NCBI RefSeq assembly: GCF_014905555.1
Contig: NZ_BNGS01000004.1
Coordinates: 62,001 to 126,000 of the forward strand
Origin: Streptomyces sp. Y2F8-2
GTDB taxonomy: Bacteria > Actinomycetota > Actinomycetes > Streptomycetales > Streptomycetaceae
Reading direction: 5' to 3'
Length of the DNA stretch: 64,000 nucleotides
Shown here: positions 7,929-19,012 of the stretch, in pieces
How positions within the stretch are numbered: position 1 is the stretch's first letter
Layout of the letters: the number at the start of each line of letters is the position of its first letter
The notes under the pieces: generated by a model
What the model saw: only the letters and a program-made list of their open reading frames with translations
What the model was told of the DNA's origin: nothing
Database searches by the model: none
Made by a program: the position numbers and the translations under genes

Positions 7929-7976
7929 TGACAACCAAGGTGTCATTTTCTCGCATACTTGACAACCGGGGTGTCA
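7929..7976. promoter_or_regulatory. Pair of 17-bp operator-like inverted repeats in a divergent promoter
   Basis: TGACAACCAAGGTGTCA (7929-7945) and TGACAACCGGGGTGTCA (7960-7976) are two copies of one site: TGACA...TGTCA arms around a 7-bp centre. They start 31 bp apart, about three helical turns, on the same DNA face. They lie exactly between the hydrolase and MarR genes, so the MarR protein probably represses both from here. Confidence 0.65.
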
Positions 7977-7987
7977 TAATCGCGAGT

Positions 7988-8461
7988 GTGACCGACCAGA
8001 ACGCGCCACTCGCTCCGGATGTCCTCGCCCCCCGTCTCATGGAGGTCTTCGCCCTCGTGGGCCCGCTGTACCGGCGGGTGCAACGCAAGGTCGAACAGGC
8101 CGAGGCGATCGAGGGCGTCTCCGTCGGTGTGCGCGCCGTTCTCGCCCTGCTGTGCGGGAACGGGCCCATGACCGTCCCGCAGATGGGGCGCGCCCAGGCG
8201 CTCAGCAGGCAGTTCGTGCAGCGGATGGTCAACGAGGCGGCGGCGCGCGGGTTGGTGGAGAGCATGCCGAACCCCGCCCACAAGCGCTCCCCGCTGTTCC
8301 GGCTCACGGACGAGGGCCGAGCGGTGATCGACGCCGTCACCGCCCGCGAGTACACCCTGCTGCGGCAGGTGCGCGGCGACCTGACCGAGGCCGATCTGCA
8401 GGCGTGTCTGCGTGTGCTGACCCGGATGCTCGACCTCTTCGACGACGTCGACGTGGACTGA
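7988..8461 (+). CDS. MarR family transcriptional regulator
   Basis: A protein of 157 residues from a GTG at 7988; an in-frame ATG at 7931 or earlier would place codons inside the operator. The helix-turn-helix runs through GNGPMTVPQMGRAQALSRQFVQRMV and the wing through PNPAHKRSPLFRLTDEG. The substitution of a Gln-Phe-Val pattern in the recognition helix marks a subgroup separate from the first MarR. It is divergent from the alpha/beta hydrolase and lies just upstream of the palindrome before the flavoprotein, so either may be its target. Confidence 0.88.
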   Translation: MTDQNAPLAPDVLAPRLMEVFALVGPLYRRVQRKVEQAEAIEGVSVGVRAVLALLCGNGPMTVPQMGRAQALSRQFVQRMVNEAAARGLVESMPNPAHKRSPLFRLTDEGRAVIDAVTAREYTLLRQVRGDLTEADLQACLRVLTRMLDLFDDVDVD

Positions 8462-8506
8462 GGGCCGGCTCAGGGCTGCCACCGGAAACCGCCGGGAACT
8501 GCCCAT

Positions 8507-10600
<2,094 letters not shown>

Positions 10601-10629
10601 GAGCCGGAGCCGGTCCTTAGGATGAGGCC

Positions 10630-11175
10630 ATGTCCCTCCCGCACGCGATCCTGACCGCCCTGCTGGAGAAGCCGTCGTCGGGGCTCGAACTGACCCGTCG
10701 GTTCGACCGCTCGATCGGCTACTTCTGGTCGGCCACCCACCAGCAGATCTACCGCGAGCTGGGACGCCTCGAGAGCGACGGCCTCATCCGCGCCCTGCCC
10801 GCCGAGCAGCCGGCCCGCGGGCAGAAGAAGTCGTACGAGGTCCTGCCGGCCGGCCGCGTCGAACTCGCCCGCTGGACGGCCGCCTCCCAGGACCCCAAGC
10901 CGCACCGGGACGTGCTCCTGCTGCGGCTGCGCGCCGCCGCCGTCGTCGGCACCGAGGGGATGGAGGCGGACCTGCGCCGCCATCTCGACCTGCACCGGCG
11001 TCAGTTGGCCGAGTACCGCGAGATCGAGGAACGCGACTTCGGGCCCGGCCGTGACTCGGTGCGGGACCGCCTCCAGCACCTCGTGCTGCGGGCCGGCATC
11101 GACCTGGAGACCTTCTGGATCCAGTGGCTCACCCACGCCCTGGAGGAGTTCCAGGAGCTGCCCGCACCCGAATAG
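10630..11175 (+). CDS. PadR family transcriptional regulator
   Basis: A protein of 181 residues. The PadR winged helix is seen in ILTALLEKPSSGLELTRRFDRSIGYFWSATHQQIYRELGRLESDGLI, and the C-terminal region is helical with a Vir_C-like HLDLHRRQLAEYREIE dimerisation segment. A TAGGAT hexamer (10618-10623) 6 bases before the ATG suggests a separate leaderless transcript besides read-through from the flavoprotein gene. PadR proteins usually repress neighbouring detoxification or catabolic genes, so the 32-bp palindrome may be its target. Confidence 0.9.
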   Translation: MSLPHAILTALLEKPSSGLELTRRFDRSIGYFWSATHQQIYRELGRLESDGLIRALPAEQPARGQKKSYEVLPAGRVELARWTAASQDPKPHRDVLLLRLRAAAVVGTEGMEADLRRHLDLHRRQLAEYREIEERDFGPGRDSVRDRLQHLVLRAGIDLETFWIQWLTHALEEFQELPAPE

Positions 11176-11420
11176 CGGATCCGCCCGCACCCGGACAGCC
11201 CAACCGGGCCCCGCGGACGGGGGCGGTGTTGGCCCGGGCGCGTCCGGGCTACGTATGCTGGTGCCCCATGCGGCGTGAACTCGCTTGCCTTCCAGGGCAG
11301 TTCGTGCCGACGGCGCGGTCCGCTGTCGTCGCTGATCCCGCGCCGGCGAACGCGGCCGAGGGCCGGGGCCCCGATCCGCCCCAGCCCTCGGCTGCACCAT
11401 CCCGACGCTTCGGGTGCCCG

Positions 11421-11837
11421 TCACTCCTTCCGGTAGGAGTACGCCTCCCCGGCCGCCGCCTCCACCGCCGCCAGGTCCGCGCCCGTCGACGCCGTGACCA
11501 TCGCGGCGACCGCGCCCTCGACGAACGGGGCGTCGACGGCCCGGGTGTTCGGCGGGAGCTCGTCGCCCTCCGCGAGCAGCGCCTTCACGGTGAGGACCGC
11601 GCTGCCCAGGTCCATCAGGATCGCGACTCCCGCACCCCGGTCGACGGAGGCCGCCGCGGCGGACACCAGCTCGGAACTCGTACCGAACCCGCCGTCCACC
11701 GTGCCGCCCGCCGCGGCGATGGGCGCGGTGGCCCCGCCGCCCGACAGCGCCTTCGCCAGCGTCGCCACCGACTCGGCGACCGCCGGGCTGTGCGAGACGA
11801 GCACGATCCCGACCATCTTCTCCGTGCCGTCACTCAC
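11421..11837 (-). CDS. dhaM: PTS-dependent dihydroxyacetone kinase, phosphotransfer subunit DhaM
   Basis: A protein of 138 residues from a GTG at 11837 preceded by GGAGG. It consists only of the EIIA-mannose-like domain; IVLVSHSPAVAES holds the phosphorylated His16. The HPr-like and EI-like domains of E. coli DhaM are absent, so phosphate must come from the cell's general HPr. It passes phosphate to ADP bound in DhaL. The gene overlaps the end of dhaL by 8 bases and is last in the operon. Confidence 0.93.
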   Translation of the reverse strand: MSDGTEKMVGIVLVSHSPAVAESVATLAKALSGGGATAPIAAAGGTVDGGFGTSSELVSAAAASVDRGAGVAILMDLGSAVLTVKALLAEGDELPPNTRAVDAPFVEGAVAAMVTASTGADLAAVEAAAGEAYSYRKE

Positions 11838-12429
11838 CGGAGGCCTCCACGAGCGCGGCGATCAGCAGGGCGGAGGAGGTGGCGCCGGGATCCTGGTGCC
11901 CGATGCTGCGCTCACCCAGATAGCTCGCCCGGCCCTTGCGGGCCTGCAAAGGGGTCGTCGCCACGGCACCCTCCTCGGCGGCGGCCGCCGCCGCCCGGAA
12001 GGAGGTGGCGAGCGCGTCCACCGCGGGTACCAGGGCGTCGATCATGGTCTTGTCGCCGGGCGCGGCCCCGCCGAGCGTCATCACCGCGTCCACACCCGCC
12101 CGTACGGCGTCCGTCAGCTGTTGCTCGGTCACCTCGGTGGCGTCCCCGAGGGCCTTGCCGGTGCGGCGCAGCAGCGTCCCGTACAGCGGGCCGGAGGCAC
12201 CGCCGACCGTCGAGATCAACTGACGGCCCGCGAGCTGGAGAATCGCACCGGGCGTGTCCGGCGCCTCCTTCTCCAGCGTGGCCGTGACCGCGCGGAAGCC
12301 GCGCTGCAGGTTGCTGCCGTGGTCGGCGTCGCCGATCGGCGAGTCGAGCGCGGTCAGCCGCTCGGCCTCGCGGTCGACGGACGCGGCGGCCGCCGTCATC
12401 CAACGGCGGAAGAAGTCGGCGTCGAGCAC
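11830..12429 (-). CDS. dhaL: Dihydroxyacetone kinase subunit DhaL (ADP-binding)
   Basis: A protein of 199 residues. The start is a GTG at 12429 with AAGGAG six bases upstream. The nucleotide and Mg2+ site is in SPIGDADHGSNLQRGF, whose Asp residues bind the two metals; GGASGPLYGTLL and GDKTMIDALVPA are further DhaL hallmarks. DhaL carries a permanently bound ADP that is recharged by DhaM and phosphorylates dihydroxyacetone held by DhaK. About 70 bases separate it from dhaK. Confidence 0.95.
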   Translation of the reverse strand: MLDADFFRRWMTAAAASVDREAERLTALDSPIGDADHGSNLQRGFRAVTATLEKEAPDTPGAILQLAGRQLISTVGGASGPLYGTLLRRTGKALGDATEVTEQQLTDAVRAGVDAVMTLGGAAPGDKTMIDALVPAVDALATSFRAAAAAAEEGAVATTPLQARKGRASYLGERSIGHQDPGATSSALLIAALVEASGE

Positions 12430-12500
12430 TGCATCTCCTTGCCTGATACGAACGTTGACCTCACCCGTCTGCCCCGCGAGCGTCCCGGGGGACAGGTCGC

Positions 12501-13493
12501 TCACAGGCCCCAGCGCAGCGCCGGCGTGCTCACCGGTGCGTCCCACAGCCGCAGCAGCTCCTCGTCGATCTGGCACAGGGTGACCGAGGCGCCGGCCATG
12601 TCGAGGGAGGTGACATAGTTGCCGACCAGCGTGCGGGCCACCGGGACGCCACGCTCGGACAGCACCCGCTGCACCTCCGCGTTGTAGCCGTACAGCTCCA
12701 GCAGTGGGGTGGCGCCCATGCCGTTGACCAGGACCAGCACCGGATTGCGGGGCTCCAGGTCGTCCAGGACGGCGTTCACCGAGAAGTCCGCGATCTCCCG
12801 GGCGGTCATCATCGGGCGCCGCTCACGGCCCGGCTCGCCGTGGATGCCGATACCCAACTCCAGCTCGCCGGGCGGCAGGTCGAAGGTGGGGGTCCCCTTG
12901 GCGGGCGTGGTGCAGGCGCTGAGGGCGACACCGAAGCTCCGGGAGTTCTCGTTGACCTGCCGGGCGATGGACTGCACCCGCTCCAGCGGCTGCCCCTCGT
13001 CGGCCGCCGCCCCCGCGATCTTCTCCACGAACAAGGTGGCGCCGGTGCCGCGCCGGCCCGCCGTATAGAGGCTGTCGGTGACGGCGACGTCATCGTTGAC
13101 CAGGACCTTCGCGACCTGGATGCCCTCGTCCTCGGCGAGCTCGGCCGCCATGTCGAAGTTCAGCACGTCGCCGGTGTAGTTCTTCACGATGAACAGGACA
13201 CCGGCGCCGCTGTCCACGGCGGCCGCCGCACGTACCATCTGGTCGGGCACCGGAGAGGTGAACACCTCGCCGGGGCAGGCCGCCGACAGCATGCCGGGGC
13301 CCACGAAGCCGCCGTGCAGCGGCTCGTGGCCCGAACCGCCGCCGGAGACGAGCGCGACCTTTCCGGCGACCGGGGCGTCACGCCGTACGATCACCCGGTT
13401 CTCCACATCGACGGACAGCTCGGGGTGCGCGGCCGCCATGCCCCGCAGCGCGTCGGCGACCACCGTCTCCGAGACATTGATCAACATCTTCAT
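12501..13493 (-). CDS. dhaK: Dihydroxyacetone kinase subunit DhaK (substrate-binding)
   Basis: A protein of 330 residues from the ATG at 13493 with GGAGG upstream; a longer open frame to 13940 has no family support. Residues GGGSGHEPLHGGFVG (about 51-65) and KNYTGDVLNF form the core, and His218 in GIGIHGEPG is the residue that binds dihydroxyacetone as a hemiaminal. The complete dhaK-dhaL-dhaM order identifies the PTS-type kinase that makes dihydroxyacetone phosphate in the cytoplasm. The operon is divergent from an APC permease, separated by 340 bases. Confidence 0.95.
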   Translation of the reverse strand: MKMLINVSETVVADALRGMAAAHPELSVDVENRVIVRRDAPVAGKVALVSGGGSGHEPLHGGFVGPGMLSAACPGEVFTSPVPDQMVRAAAAVDSGAGVLFIVKNYTGDVLNFDMAAELAEDEGIQVAKVLVNDDVAVTDSLYTAGRRGTGATLFVEKIAGAAADEGQPLERVQSIARQVNENSRSFGVALSACTTPAKGTPTFDLPPGELELGIGIHGEPGRERRPMMTAREIADFSVNAVLDDLEPRNPVLVLVNGMGATPLLELYGYNAEVQRVLSERGVPVARTLVGNYVTSLDMAGASVTLCQIDEELLRLWDAPVSTPALRWGL

Positions 13494-13833
13494 GGGAGCC
13501 TCCTGCGTCCACTCGCTGTCGGCAGTATCGATGTTCGGGAGGCGGCGGTCACGTGTGCGGACGTTCTTCAGCGCGTCCGGCTTGCTCGGACCGCTCGGCA
13601 TGGGCAGGTCGAATACCTCCGCCGGTGTGACCTGTCTTACTCTCTTCTCATATTCCTCGACTGAATACGGACATTCCGGAAACCCAGCTGACCTGCGCAA
13701 AGCGCGAGTAAAAGAAATCCCCTTGGAATAGTCAAATTTCAGGTGACGACCTTCTGTCGAACGGGCCTCGGTTCCTACCCTGAGCCGCCAATTGTGCGTT
13801 AATTCCCTGCTCAGATAGTGAGAGGCCCTTGAC
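13494..13833. other. Divergent intergenic region between dhaK and the APC permease
   Basis: 340 bases with no convincing gene. The middle (about 13640-13740) is richer in A and T than the surroundings (TTACTCTCTTCTCATATTC and AGTAAAAGAAATCC segments), as expected for two promoters back to back. No clear operator palindrome was seen. Confidence 0.5.
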
Positions 13834-15471
13834 ATGGTGAACCTGGACCATGCAGCCCCTGACGCCACCCGCGACCGGACCGGTCTGCGGCGGGACGTCG
13901 GGTTGATCGGACTCATGTGGGCCTCGGTCGGTTCCATCATCGGCTCCGGCTGGCTCTACGGAGCCGAGAAGGCCGTCGTCATGGCGGGTCCCGCGGCGAT
14001 CATCTCGTGGGTGATCGGCGCGGTGGCGATCGTCCTGCTGGCGCTGGTGCACGCCGAACTGGGCGGTATGTTCCCGGTGGCAGGCGGCACGGCCCGCTAC
14101 CCGCACTACGCCTTCGGTGGTCTGGCCGGTATGTCGTTCGGCTGGTTCTCCTGGCTGCAGGCGGCGACCGTGGCACCGATCGAGGTCGAGGCGATGATCG
14201 GCTACGCCGGTCACTGGCACTTCGCCCAAGGCTTCCAGCACGCCGACGGCACCCTGACGACCAGTGGGTTCATCGTCGCGGTCGTCCTGATGGCCGTCTT
14301 CGTCCTGGTCAACTTCCTCGGTGTGCGTGTCCTGGCCCACACGAACAGCGCGGCCACCTGGTGGAAGATCGCAGTGCCGCTGGCCACGATCTTCATCATC
14401 GCGGTGGGCAACTTCCACCCGCACAACTTCACCGCCCACGGCTTCGCCCCGTTCGGCGCCAAGGGCGTGCTGAGCGCGATCTCCTCCAGCGGCATCATCT
14501 TCGCCCTGCTCGGCTTCGAGCAGGCGATCCAGCTGGCGGGCGAGAGCCGGGACCCGAAGCGCGACCTGCCGCGCGCCACGCTCGGCTCGGTGGCGATCGG
14601 CGCCGTCATCTACGTACTGCTCCAGGTCGTGTTCATCGGTGCGCTGCCGGTCAGCTCCTTCGCGCACGGCTGGGCCAAGCTGGACTTCCCGGGCATCAGC
14701 GGCCCTTGGGCGGGCCTGGCGACGCTGGTCGGCCTCGGCTGGCTCGGCGTGGTGCTGTACATCGACGCCGTGATCTCCCCCGGAGGCACTGGCCTGATCT
14801 ACACCACGGCCACCTCGCGCGTCTCCTACGGTCTGTCCAAGAACGGCTACGCGCCGAAGCTCTTCGAGAAGACCGACGCCCGCGGTGTGCCGTGGTTCGG
14901 CCTGGCCATCTCCTTCCTGACCGGCATCATCTGCTTCCTGCCCTTCCCGAGCTGGCAGGAGCTGGTCGGCTTCATCACCTCCGCGAGCGTCCTGATGTAC
15001 GCCGGCGCGCCGCTGGCCTACGGTGTCTTCACCGACCGCCTCCCGGGCCGTGAGCGCCCCTATCGCCTGCCTGCGGGCAAGGTGATCGCGCCGCTGTCCT
15101 TCGTGGTCGCCAACCTCATCATCTACTGGGCCGGCTGGGACACGCTGTGGCGGCTCGGCGTGGCGATCATCCTCGGGTATGTGCTCCTCGGCGCCTACGC
15201 CTGGTACGCCACGAGCAAGAACCTGCCGGACGCGCCCCGTCTGGACTGGAAGGCCGCCCAGTGGCTGCCGGTCTACCTGGTGGGCATCGGCCTGATCTCC
15301 TGGCAGGGCGGCTTCGGCGGCCAGGGCCACATCGGCCTGTGGTGGGACATCCTGGTCGTCGCCGCGTTCTCCCTGGTCGTCTACTACTGGGCGAGGGCCA
15401 CCGCGTCGCAGCCCGAGGAGATCGAGCGGAGCATCGAGGAAGTCGTGGTCACCGACGCCCCGGCTCACTGA
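13834..15471 (+). CDS. APC family amino acid/polyamine permease
   Basis: A protein of 545 residues with about 12 hydrophobic helices. Helix 1 contains VGSIIGSGWLYGAEKA, the unwound substrate-binding G-S-G-W segment of the APC superfamily; SSSGIIFALLGFEQAIQLAGESRDPKRDLPRA corresponds to conserved helix 6 and its loop. The N-terminus (about 20 residues) is cytoplasmic. The substrate is unknown. Whether its position next to dhaKLM reflects a shared function is unclear; the two units are divergent and could share control. Confidence 0.9.
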   Translation: MVNLDHAAPDATRDRTGLRRDVGLIGLMWASVGSIIGSGWLYGAEKAVVMAGPAAIISWVIGAVAIVLLALVHAELGGMFPVAGGTARYPHYAFGGLAGMSFGWFSWLQAATVAPIEVEAMIGYAGHWHFAQGFQHADGTLTTSGFIVAVVLMAVFVLVNFLGVRVLAHTNSAATWWKIAVPLATIFIIAVGNFHPHNFTAHGFAPFGAKGVLSAISSSGIIFALLGFEQAIQLAGESRDPKRDLPRATLGSVAIGAVIYVLLQVVFIGALPVSSFAHGWAKLDFPGISGPWAGLATLVGLGWLGVVLYIDAVISPGGTGLIYTTATSRVSYGLSKNGYAPKLFEKTDARGVPWFGLAISFLTGIICFLPFPSWQELVGFITSASVLMYAGAPLAYGVFTDRLPGRERPYRLPAGKVIAPLSFVVANLIIYWAGWDTLWRLGVAIILGYVLLGAYAWYATSKNLPDAPRLDWKAAQWLPVYLVGIGLISWQGGFGGQGHIGLWWDILVVAAFSLVVYYWARATASQPEEIERSIEEVVVTDAPAH

Positions 15472-15496
15472 TCCGGCTCACCGACCCGGCCCCGAC

Positions 15497-15540
15497 GTGT
15501 CCCGTCGGCCGCAGCCACCCGGCTGTGGCCGACGGGACAC
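15497..15540. terminator. Strong terminator hairpin
   Basis: A 20-bp stem (GTGTCCCGTCGGCC..CAGCC with its complement, one mismatch) around a short loop, followed by CGTCTTTT. It lies 25 bases after the permease stop and before the convergent GH43 gene, so it can end both transcripts. Confidence 0.85.
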
Positions 15541-15575
15541 CGTCTTTTCCCACAGGGAAGAGCGGCTGGGGCTTT

Positions 15576-17207
15576 TCACCCGTGATGACGCGTCAGCTCC
15601 GCTCCCCCCAGGACCGTCACCCGGGGCGTGCAGGTGAGACGGAAGCCGGTGAAGTCGGCCGTGAACGCGGCGTCGACCAGGTCGCGGGCGTGGATGCCCA
15701 CGAAGGCGCCCGTGAACCGCAGCCGGGAGCCGTGGTCGTCGGACAGTCGGCTGAAGTCGAGCGGCGGCCCGACCGGCGTGCGCGCGCCCGCCCGTACATA
15801 CCAGAACCGGGCCTCGGCGCCGTCGACGGTGACGCCCAGCGTGACCGGGCCGCGCGCGTCCACGTCGACCAGGACGACCTGCCGGAGGTCCTGCTCGTCC
15901 CGCTCCACCAGGCTGAGCACGGTACGGCCGGCCACCCGCCACTGCTGGCCCCGCTGCGGTTCGCCGTCGGGCTCCGCCCAGGTCAGGTCGAGCGTCAGGT
16001 AGGAGCGGGTGTCGTACCAGAGGACGAGGCCGGCGGCCTGGGTGAAGGTGCGTGGCGCCGCCTCCACCGTGACCTCGGCCTCCGCGCGGTGCTCGCTGAC
16101 GCGCTGGGCGAGCAGGCTCTGCCCCCACAGCGACTCGGGCCCCTGACGGCCACGCAGCCGGATCCAGCCCGGACGGCTGGTGGTGTCGGCCCAGGACGGG
16201 TCCGGGTATCCGCGCAGGGTGCTCCAGGGCCAGGACAGCGGCTCGGGCCGCTCGACCGGCGGCGCCGGGTCGGGGTGCGTGGGGACGTCGACCTCGACCA
16301 GGGGGTGCCAACCTCCCTGCCGCAGCCGGGGCCAGCCGTCCGTGTCCCAGGTCACGGCCTGGATCGCTGTCTCGCGGCCGAGGGTGCACCGGGGACCGTC
16401 CGGGGTCCGCAGCGGACGGGCCGTCAGATGGCTCATGACCCACGCCCCGTCCGGCGTCTCGACCAGCTCCGCGTGCCCCGCCTTCTGCAACGGCAGCGAG
16501 GGATCGTCCCGGCTCGTCAGCAGGGGAGCGTCGTCCAGTTCGTACGGGCCGGTGATGGTCCGCCCGCGCGCCACTCGCACCCCGTGCTGGAAGCCCGTTC
16601 CTCCCTCCGCGAGGACCAGGTAGTACCAGCCGTCGCGTCGCAGGAGCTTCGGACCCTCGATGAGCCGTTCGTGCTGAAGCAGCAGGTGCGTGTCACCGAG
16701 CGGGGCGAGGGTGGCTCGGTCCAGCTCCGTCAGGACGATCCCCGCGAAACGGTCCCCGCCGGGACGGTGGTCGTTCTGGAGGTTGAGCAGCCACAGCCGG
16801 CCCCCGTCGTGGAAGAGCGCCGGGTCGAAGCCATGGCTCGCGACCCTGCGCGGCGCACTCCACTTCCCGTCCACCTCGGTCGCCGTGGTGACGTACGTGT
16901 CCAGGTCGAAGTACGCCGTGCCGACCGAGCGGACGATCGTGTAGACCATCCAGAACCGTTCGCCGTCCCAGCTCAGCGACGGCGCCCAGATGCCCCCCGA
17001 GTCGGGGACCCCGGCCAGTGAGTCCCCGGGGACCGCGCCCCGCACATGACCCGCGTACTCCCAGTGCGCCAGATCGCGCGACCGGTGGATCGGGATCGTC
17101 GGGAACCACTCGAACGAACTCGTGGCCACGTAGTACCGGTCGCCGACCCGGACCAGCGAGGGGTCCGGGGCGAAACCGCGGATCACGGGATTGCGCAGCA
17201 CGGTCAC
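15576..17207 (-). CDS. Glycoside hydrolase family 43 (beta-xylosidase/arabinofuranosidase type)
   Basis: A protein of 543 residues from a GTG at 17207 that overlaps the stop of the upstream permease (GTGA). The N-terminal five-bladed propeller has the three GH43 acids: the general base in NPVIRGFAPDPSLV, the pKa-modulating Asp in HGFDPALFHDGG and the general acid Glu in LIEGPKLLRRDGWYYL. The C-terminal ~200 residues form a beta-sandwich as in GH43 subfamilies 11/12. There is no signal peptide, so it probably cuts imported xylo- or arabino-oligosaccharides. It is last in the operon with the first ABC importer, under the LacI regulator. Confidence 0.93.
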   Translation of the reverse strand: MTVLRNPVIRGFAPDPSLVRVGDRYYVATSSFEWFPTIPIHRSRDLAHWEYAGHVRGAVPGDSLAGVPDSGGIWAPSLSWDGERFWMVYTIVRSVGTAYFDLDTYVTTATEVDGKWSAPRRVASHGFDPALFHDGGRLWLLNLQNDHRPGGDRFAGIVLTELDRATLAPLGDTHLLLQHERLIEGPKLLRRDGWYYLVLAEGGTGFQHGVRVARGRTITGPYELDDAPLLTSRDDPSLPLQKAGHAELVETPDGAWVMSHLTARPLRTPDGPRCTLGRETAIQAVTWDTDGWPRLRQGGWHPLVEVDVPTHPDPAPPVERPEPLSWPWSTLRGYPDPSWADTTSRPGWIRLRGRQGPESLWGQSLLAQRVSEHRAEAEVTVEAAPRTFTQAAGLVLWYDTRSYLTLDLTWAEPDGEPQRGQQWRVAGRTVLSLVERDEQDLRQVVLVDVDARGPVTLGVTVDGAEARFWYVRAGARTPVGPPLDFSRLSDDHGSRLRFTGAFVGIHARDLVDAAFTADFTGFRLTCTPRVTVLGGAELTRHHG

Positions 17208-18118
17208 TTGAGGGCTCCCAGAGTGACGCCGGTCCGCCAGTAGCGGCGCATCGCCACCATCATGATCGCCATCGGCACGATGGACAGCAGTGCACCGGTC
17301 AGCACGAGCCCCGTCAGGTCGATGCCGGACTCCATCCGCGTGCCCGACCAGTTGTACAGGCCGAGGTTCAGGGTCCAGTTCTCCTTGCCGCGCAGCACGG
17401 TCAGCGGGAGGAAGAAGGCGTTCCAGGTGTTGACGAAGGCGAGCAGGAACACCGTCGCGCCGCCCGTCGTCATCATCCGCAGCACGATGCTGAAGAAGAT
17501 CCGCAGCTCACCGGCGCCGTCGATGCGGGCCGCCTCCAGCAGCTCGTAGGGGATCGTGGCTTCCGTGTACACCTTGGCCAGGTACACGCTGAACGGGTTG
17601 ATCAGGCAGGGGATCAGCATCGCCCAAGGGGTGTCCACCAGGCCGATCGCCGAGAACAGCAGGTAGAGGGGGAGCGTGAGAAGCGCGATCGGGATCAGGA
17701 ACGAGCCCACGACGCACGCGAAGACCACGTTCCGGCCGGGGAAGTCGAAGCGCGCCAGGCCGTAGCCCGTGGCGAGCGCGACCAGCGTGCCGCCGAGGGA
17801 GCCGACGCCCGCGTACAGGAACGAGTTCGCCGTCCAGCGCAGGAAGATGCCGTCCTGGTAGGTGAACACCTCGTGCAGGTTGTCCCACAGGTGCCATCCG
17901 GAGAACCACAGGCCGTTGCTCTGGTACAGCTCGGTGCGGTTCTTGGTCGCGGCGACCAGCAGCCACCACACCGGGAACAGGCTGTAGACGCCGGCCAGGA
18001 TCAGCCCGAGGAGCAGGAAGCGCTGACCGCCCCGCCCGCGGGAGGCCGCGTCCGGGCGCGTCAGGCGCCGGACGCTGCGAGCGGGGGGCCGCTTGGTGGG
18101 CGTGTCCGTCAGCACCAT
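17204..18118 (-). CDS. Sugar ABC transporter permease (MalG/AraQ type)
   Basis: A protein of 304 residues with six membrane helices. The cytoplasmic EAA loop, which contacts the ATPase, is EAARIDGAGELRIFFSIVLRMM. The start overlaps the stop of the preceding permease (ATGA). It is the second permease of a CUT1 importer. No ATPase gene is in this operon; CUT1 systems of Streptomyces generally share the MsiK ATPase encoded elsewhere. Confidence 0.93.
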   Translation of the reverse strand: MVLTDTPTKRPPARSVRRLTRPDAASRGRGGQRFLLLGLILAGVYSLFPVWWLLVAATKNRTELYQSNGLWFSGWHLWDNLHEVFTYQDGIFLRWTANSFLYAGVGSLGGTLVALATGYGLARFDFPGRNVVFACVVGSFLIPIALLTLPLYLLFSAIGLVDTPWAMLIPCLINPFSVYLAKVYTEATIPYELLEAARIDGAGELRIFFSIVLRMMTTGGATVFLLAFVNTWNAFFLPLTVLRGKENWTLNLGLYNWSGTRMESGIDLTGLVLTGALLSIVPMAIMMVAMRRYWRTGVTLGALK

Positions 18119-19002
18119 CAGTCGGCCTCCTTCGAGGTGAACCGGTAGAAGAGGAAGGAGGCGACGCCGAGGATCAGGGCGAGCAGCACCGACAGGGCCG
18201 CGGCGTAGTGATAGTTGTTGGAGTTGAATGCCTGGTTGTAGATGATCATGATCGGGGTGAAGCTGTCGCTGACCGTCTGCGGGGTGACGTTCCGGAACAG
18301 CGCGGGCTCGTTGAAGATCTGCAGCATCTGGATGATCGAGAGCAGACCGGTCAGAACCAGGGCCCCGCGCACGTACGGGATCTTGATGCTGCGCGCGATG
18401 CGGATCTCGGAGGCGCCGTCGAGCCGGGCCGCCTCGAACAGTTCGCGGGGAACGCCCTGCAGCGCCGCGTAGATGATCACCATGTTGTAGCCGATGCCGT
18501 GCCAGGTGAGCAGGTTGCCGATGGACGGCCACACCATCGACGGCGCGAAGAAGTTCCAGTGGAAGCCGAAGAACTCGCCGAGCGGGGTGAGGGGGCCGAC
18601 GTCCGGGCTGTAGAGGTTGACCCACATGATCGCGGCGACCACACCGGGGATCATGTAGGGCACCAGCAGCAGGATCCGGAAGCGGCCGGCCACCCGCGCG
18701 GTGACCGCGTCCAGGAGCAGCGCCAGTACCAGGCTGATGAACAGCATCACCGGGATCTGGACGCAGGCGAACAGCACCACCCGCAGGATGGAGCCCATGA
18801 ACGCCGAGTCCGTCAGGCCCTTGGTGTAGTTGTCGAGCCCGGTGAACTCAGTGGTGGAGCCTCCGAGTCCGAGGCCGGACTGCTGCTCGCGGAACAGCGA
18901 CTCGTAGACGGCGTACCCGATGGGGAGCAGGTACAGGAAGACGAAGCCGAGCTGGAAGGGCACCGTGAAAGCGGCACCCTTCCAGCGCATGGAGCGAATC
19001 AT
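18118..19002 (-). CDS. Sugar ABC transporter permease (MalF/UgpA type)
   Basis: A protein of 294 residues with six hydrophobic helices; the first follows a short MIRSMRWKGAAF start. The EAA loop is EAARLDGASEIRIARSIKIPYV. It starts 10 bases after the binding-protein stop, preceded by GAGG. It forms the membrane channel with the next gene product. Confidence 0.93.
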   Translation of the reverse strand: MIRSMRWKGAAFTVPFQLGFVFLYLLPIGYAVYESLFREQQSGLGLGGSTTEFTGLDNYTKGLTDSAFMGSILRVVLFACVQIPVMLFISLVLALLLDAVTARVAGRFRILLLVPYMIPGVVAAIMWVNLYSPDVGPLTPLGEFFGFHWNFFAPSMVWPSIGNLLTWHGIGYNMVIIYAALQGVPRELFEAARLDGASEIRIARSIKIPYVRGALVLTGLLSIIQMLQIFNEPALFRNVTPQTVSDSFTPIMIIYNQAFNSNNYHYAAALSVLLALILGVASFLFYRFTSKEAD

Positions 19003-19012
19003 CGAGACTGCC

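Noticed and set aside
11255..11420. Promoter-like TATGCT followed by ATG 11269 (MRRELACLPGQF)
   Set aside because: The frame has no stop until it has crossed dhaM and dhaL on the opposite strand, so a protein is unlikely. A short untranslated RNA remains possible but unsupported.
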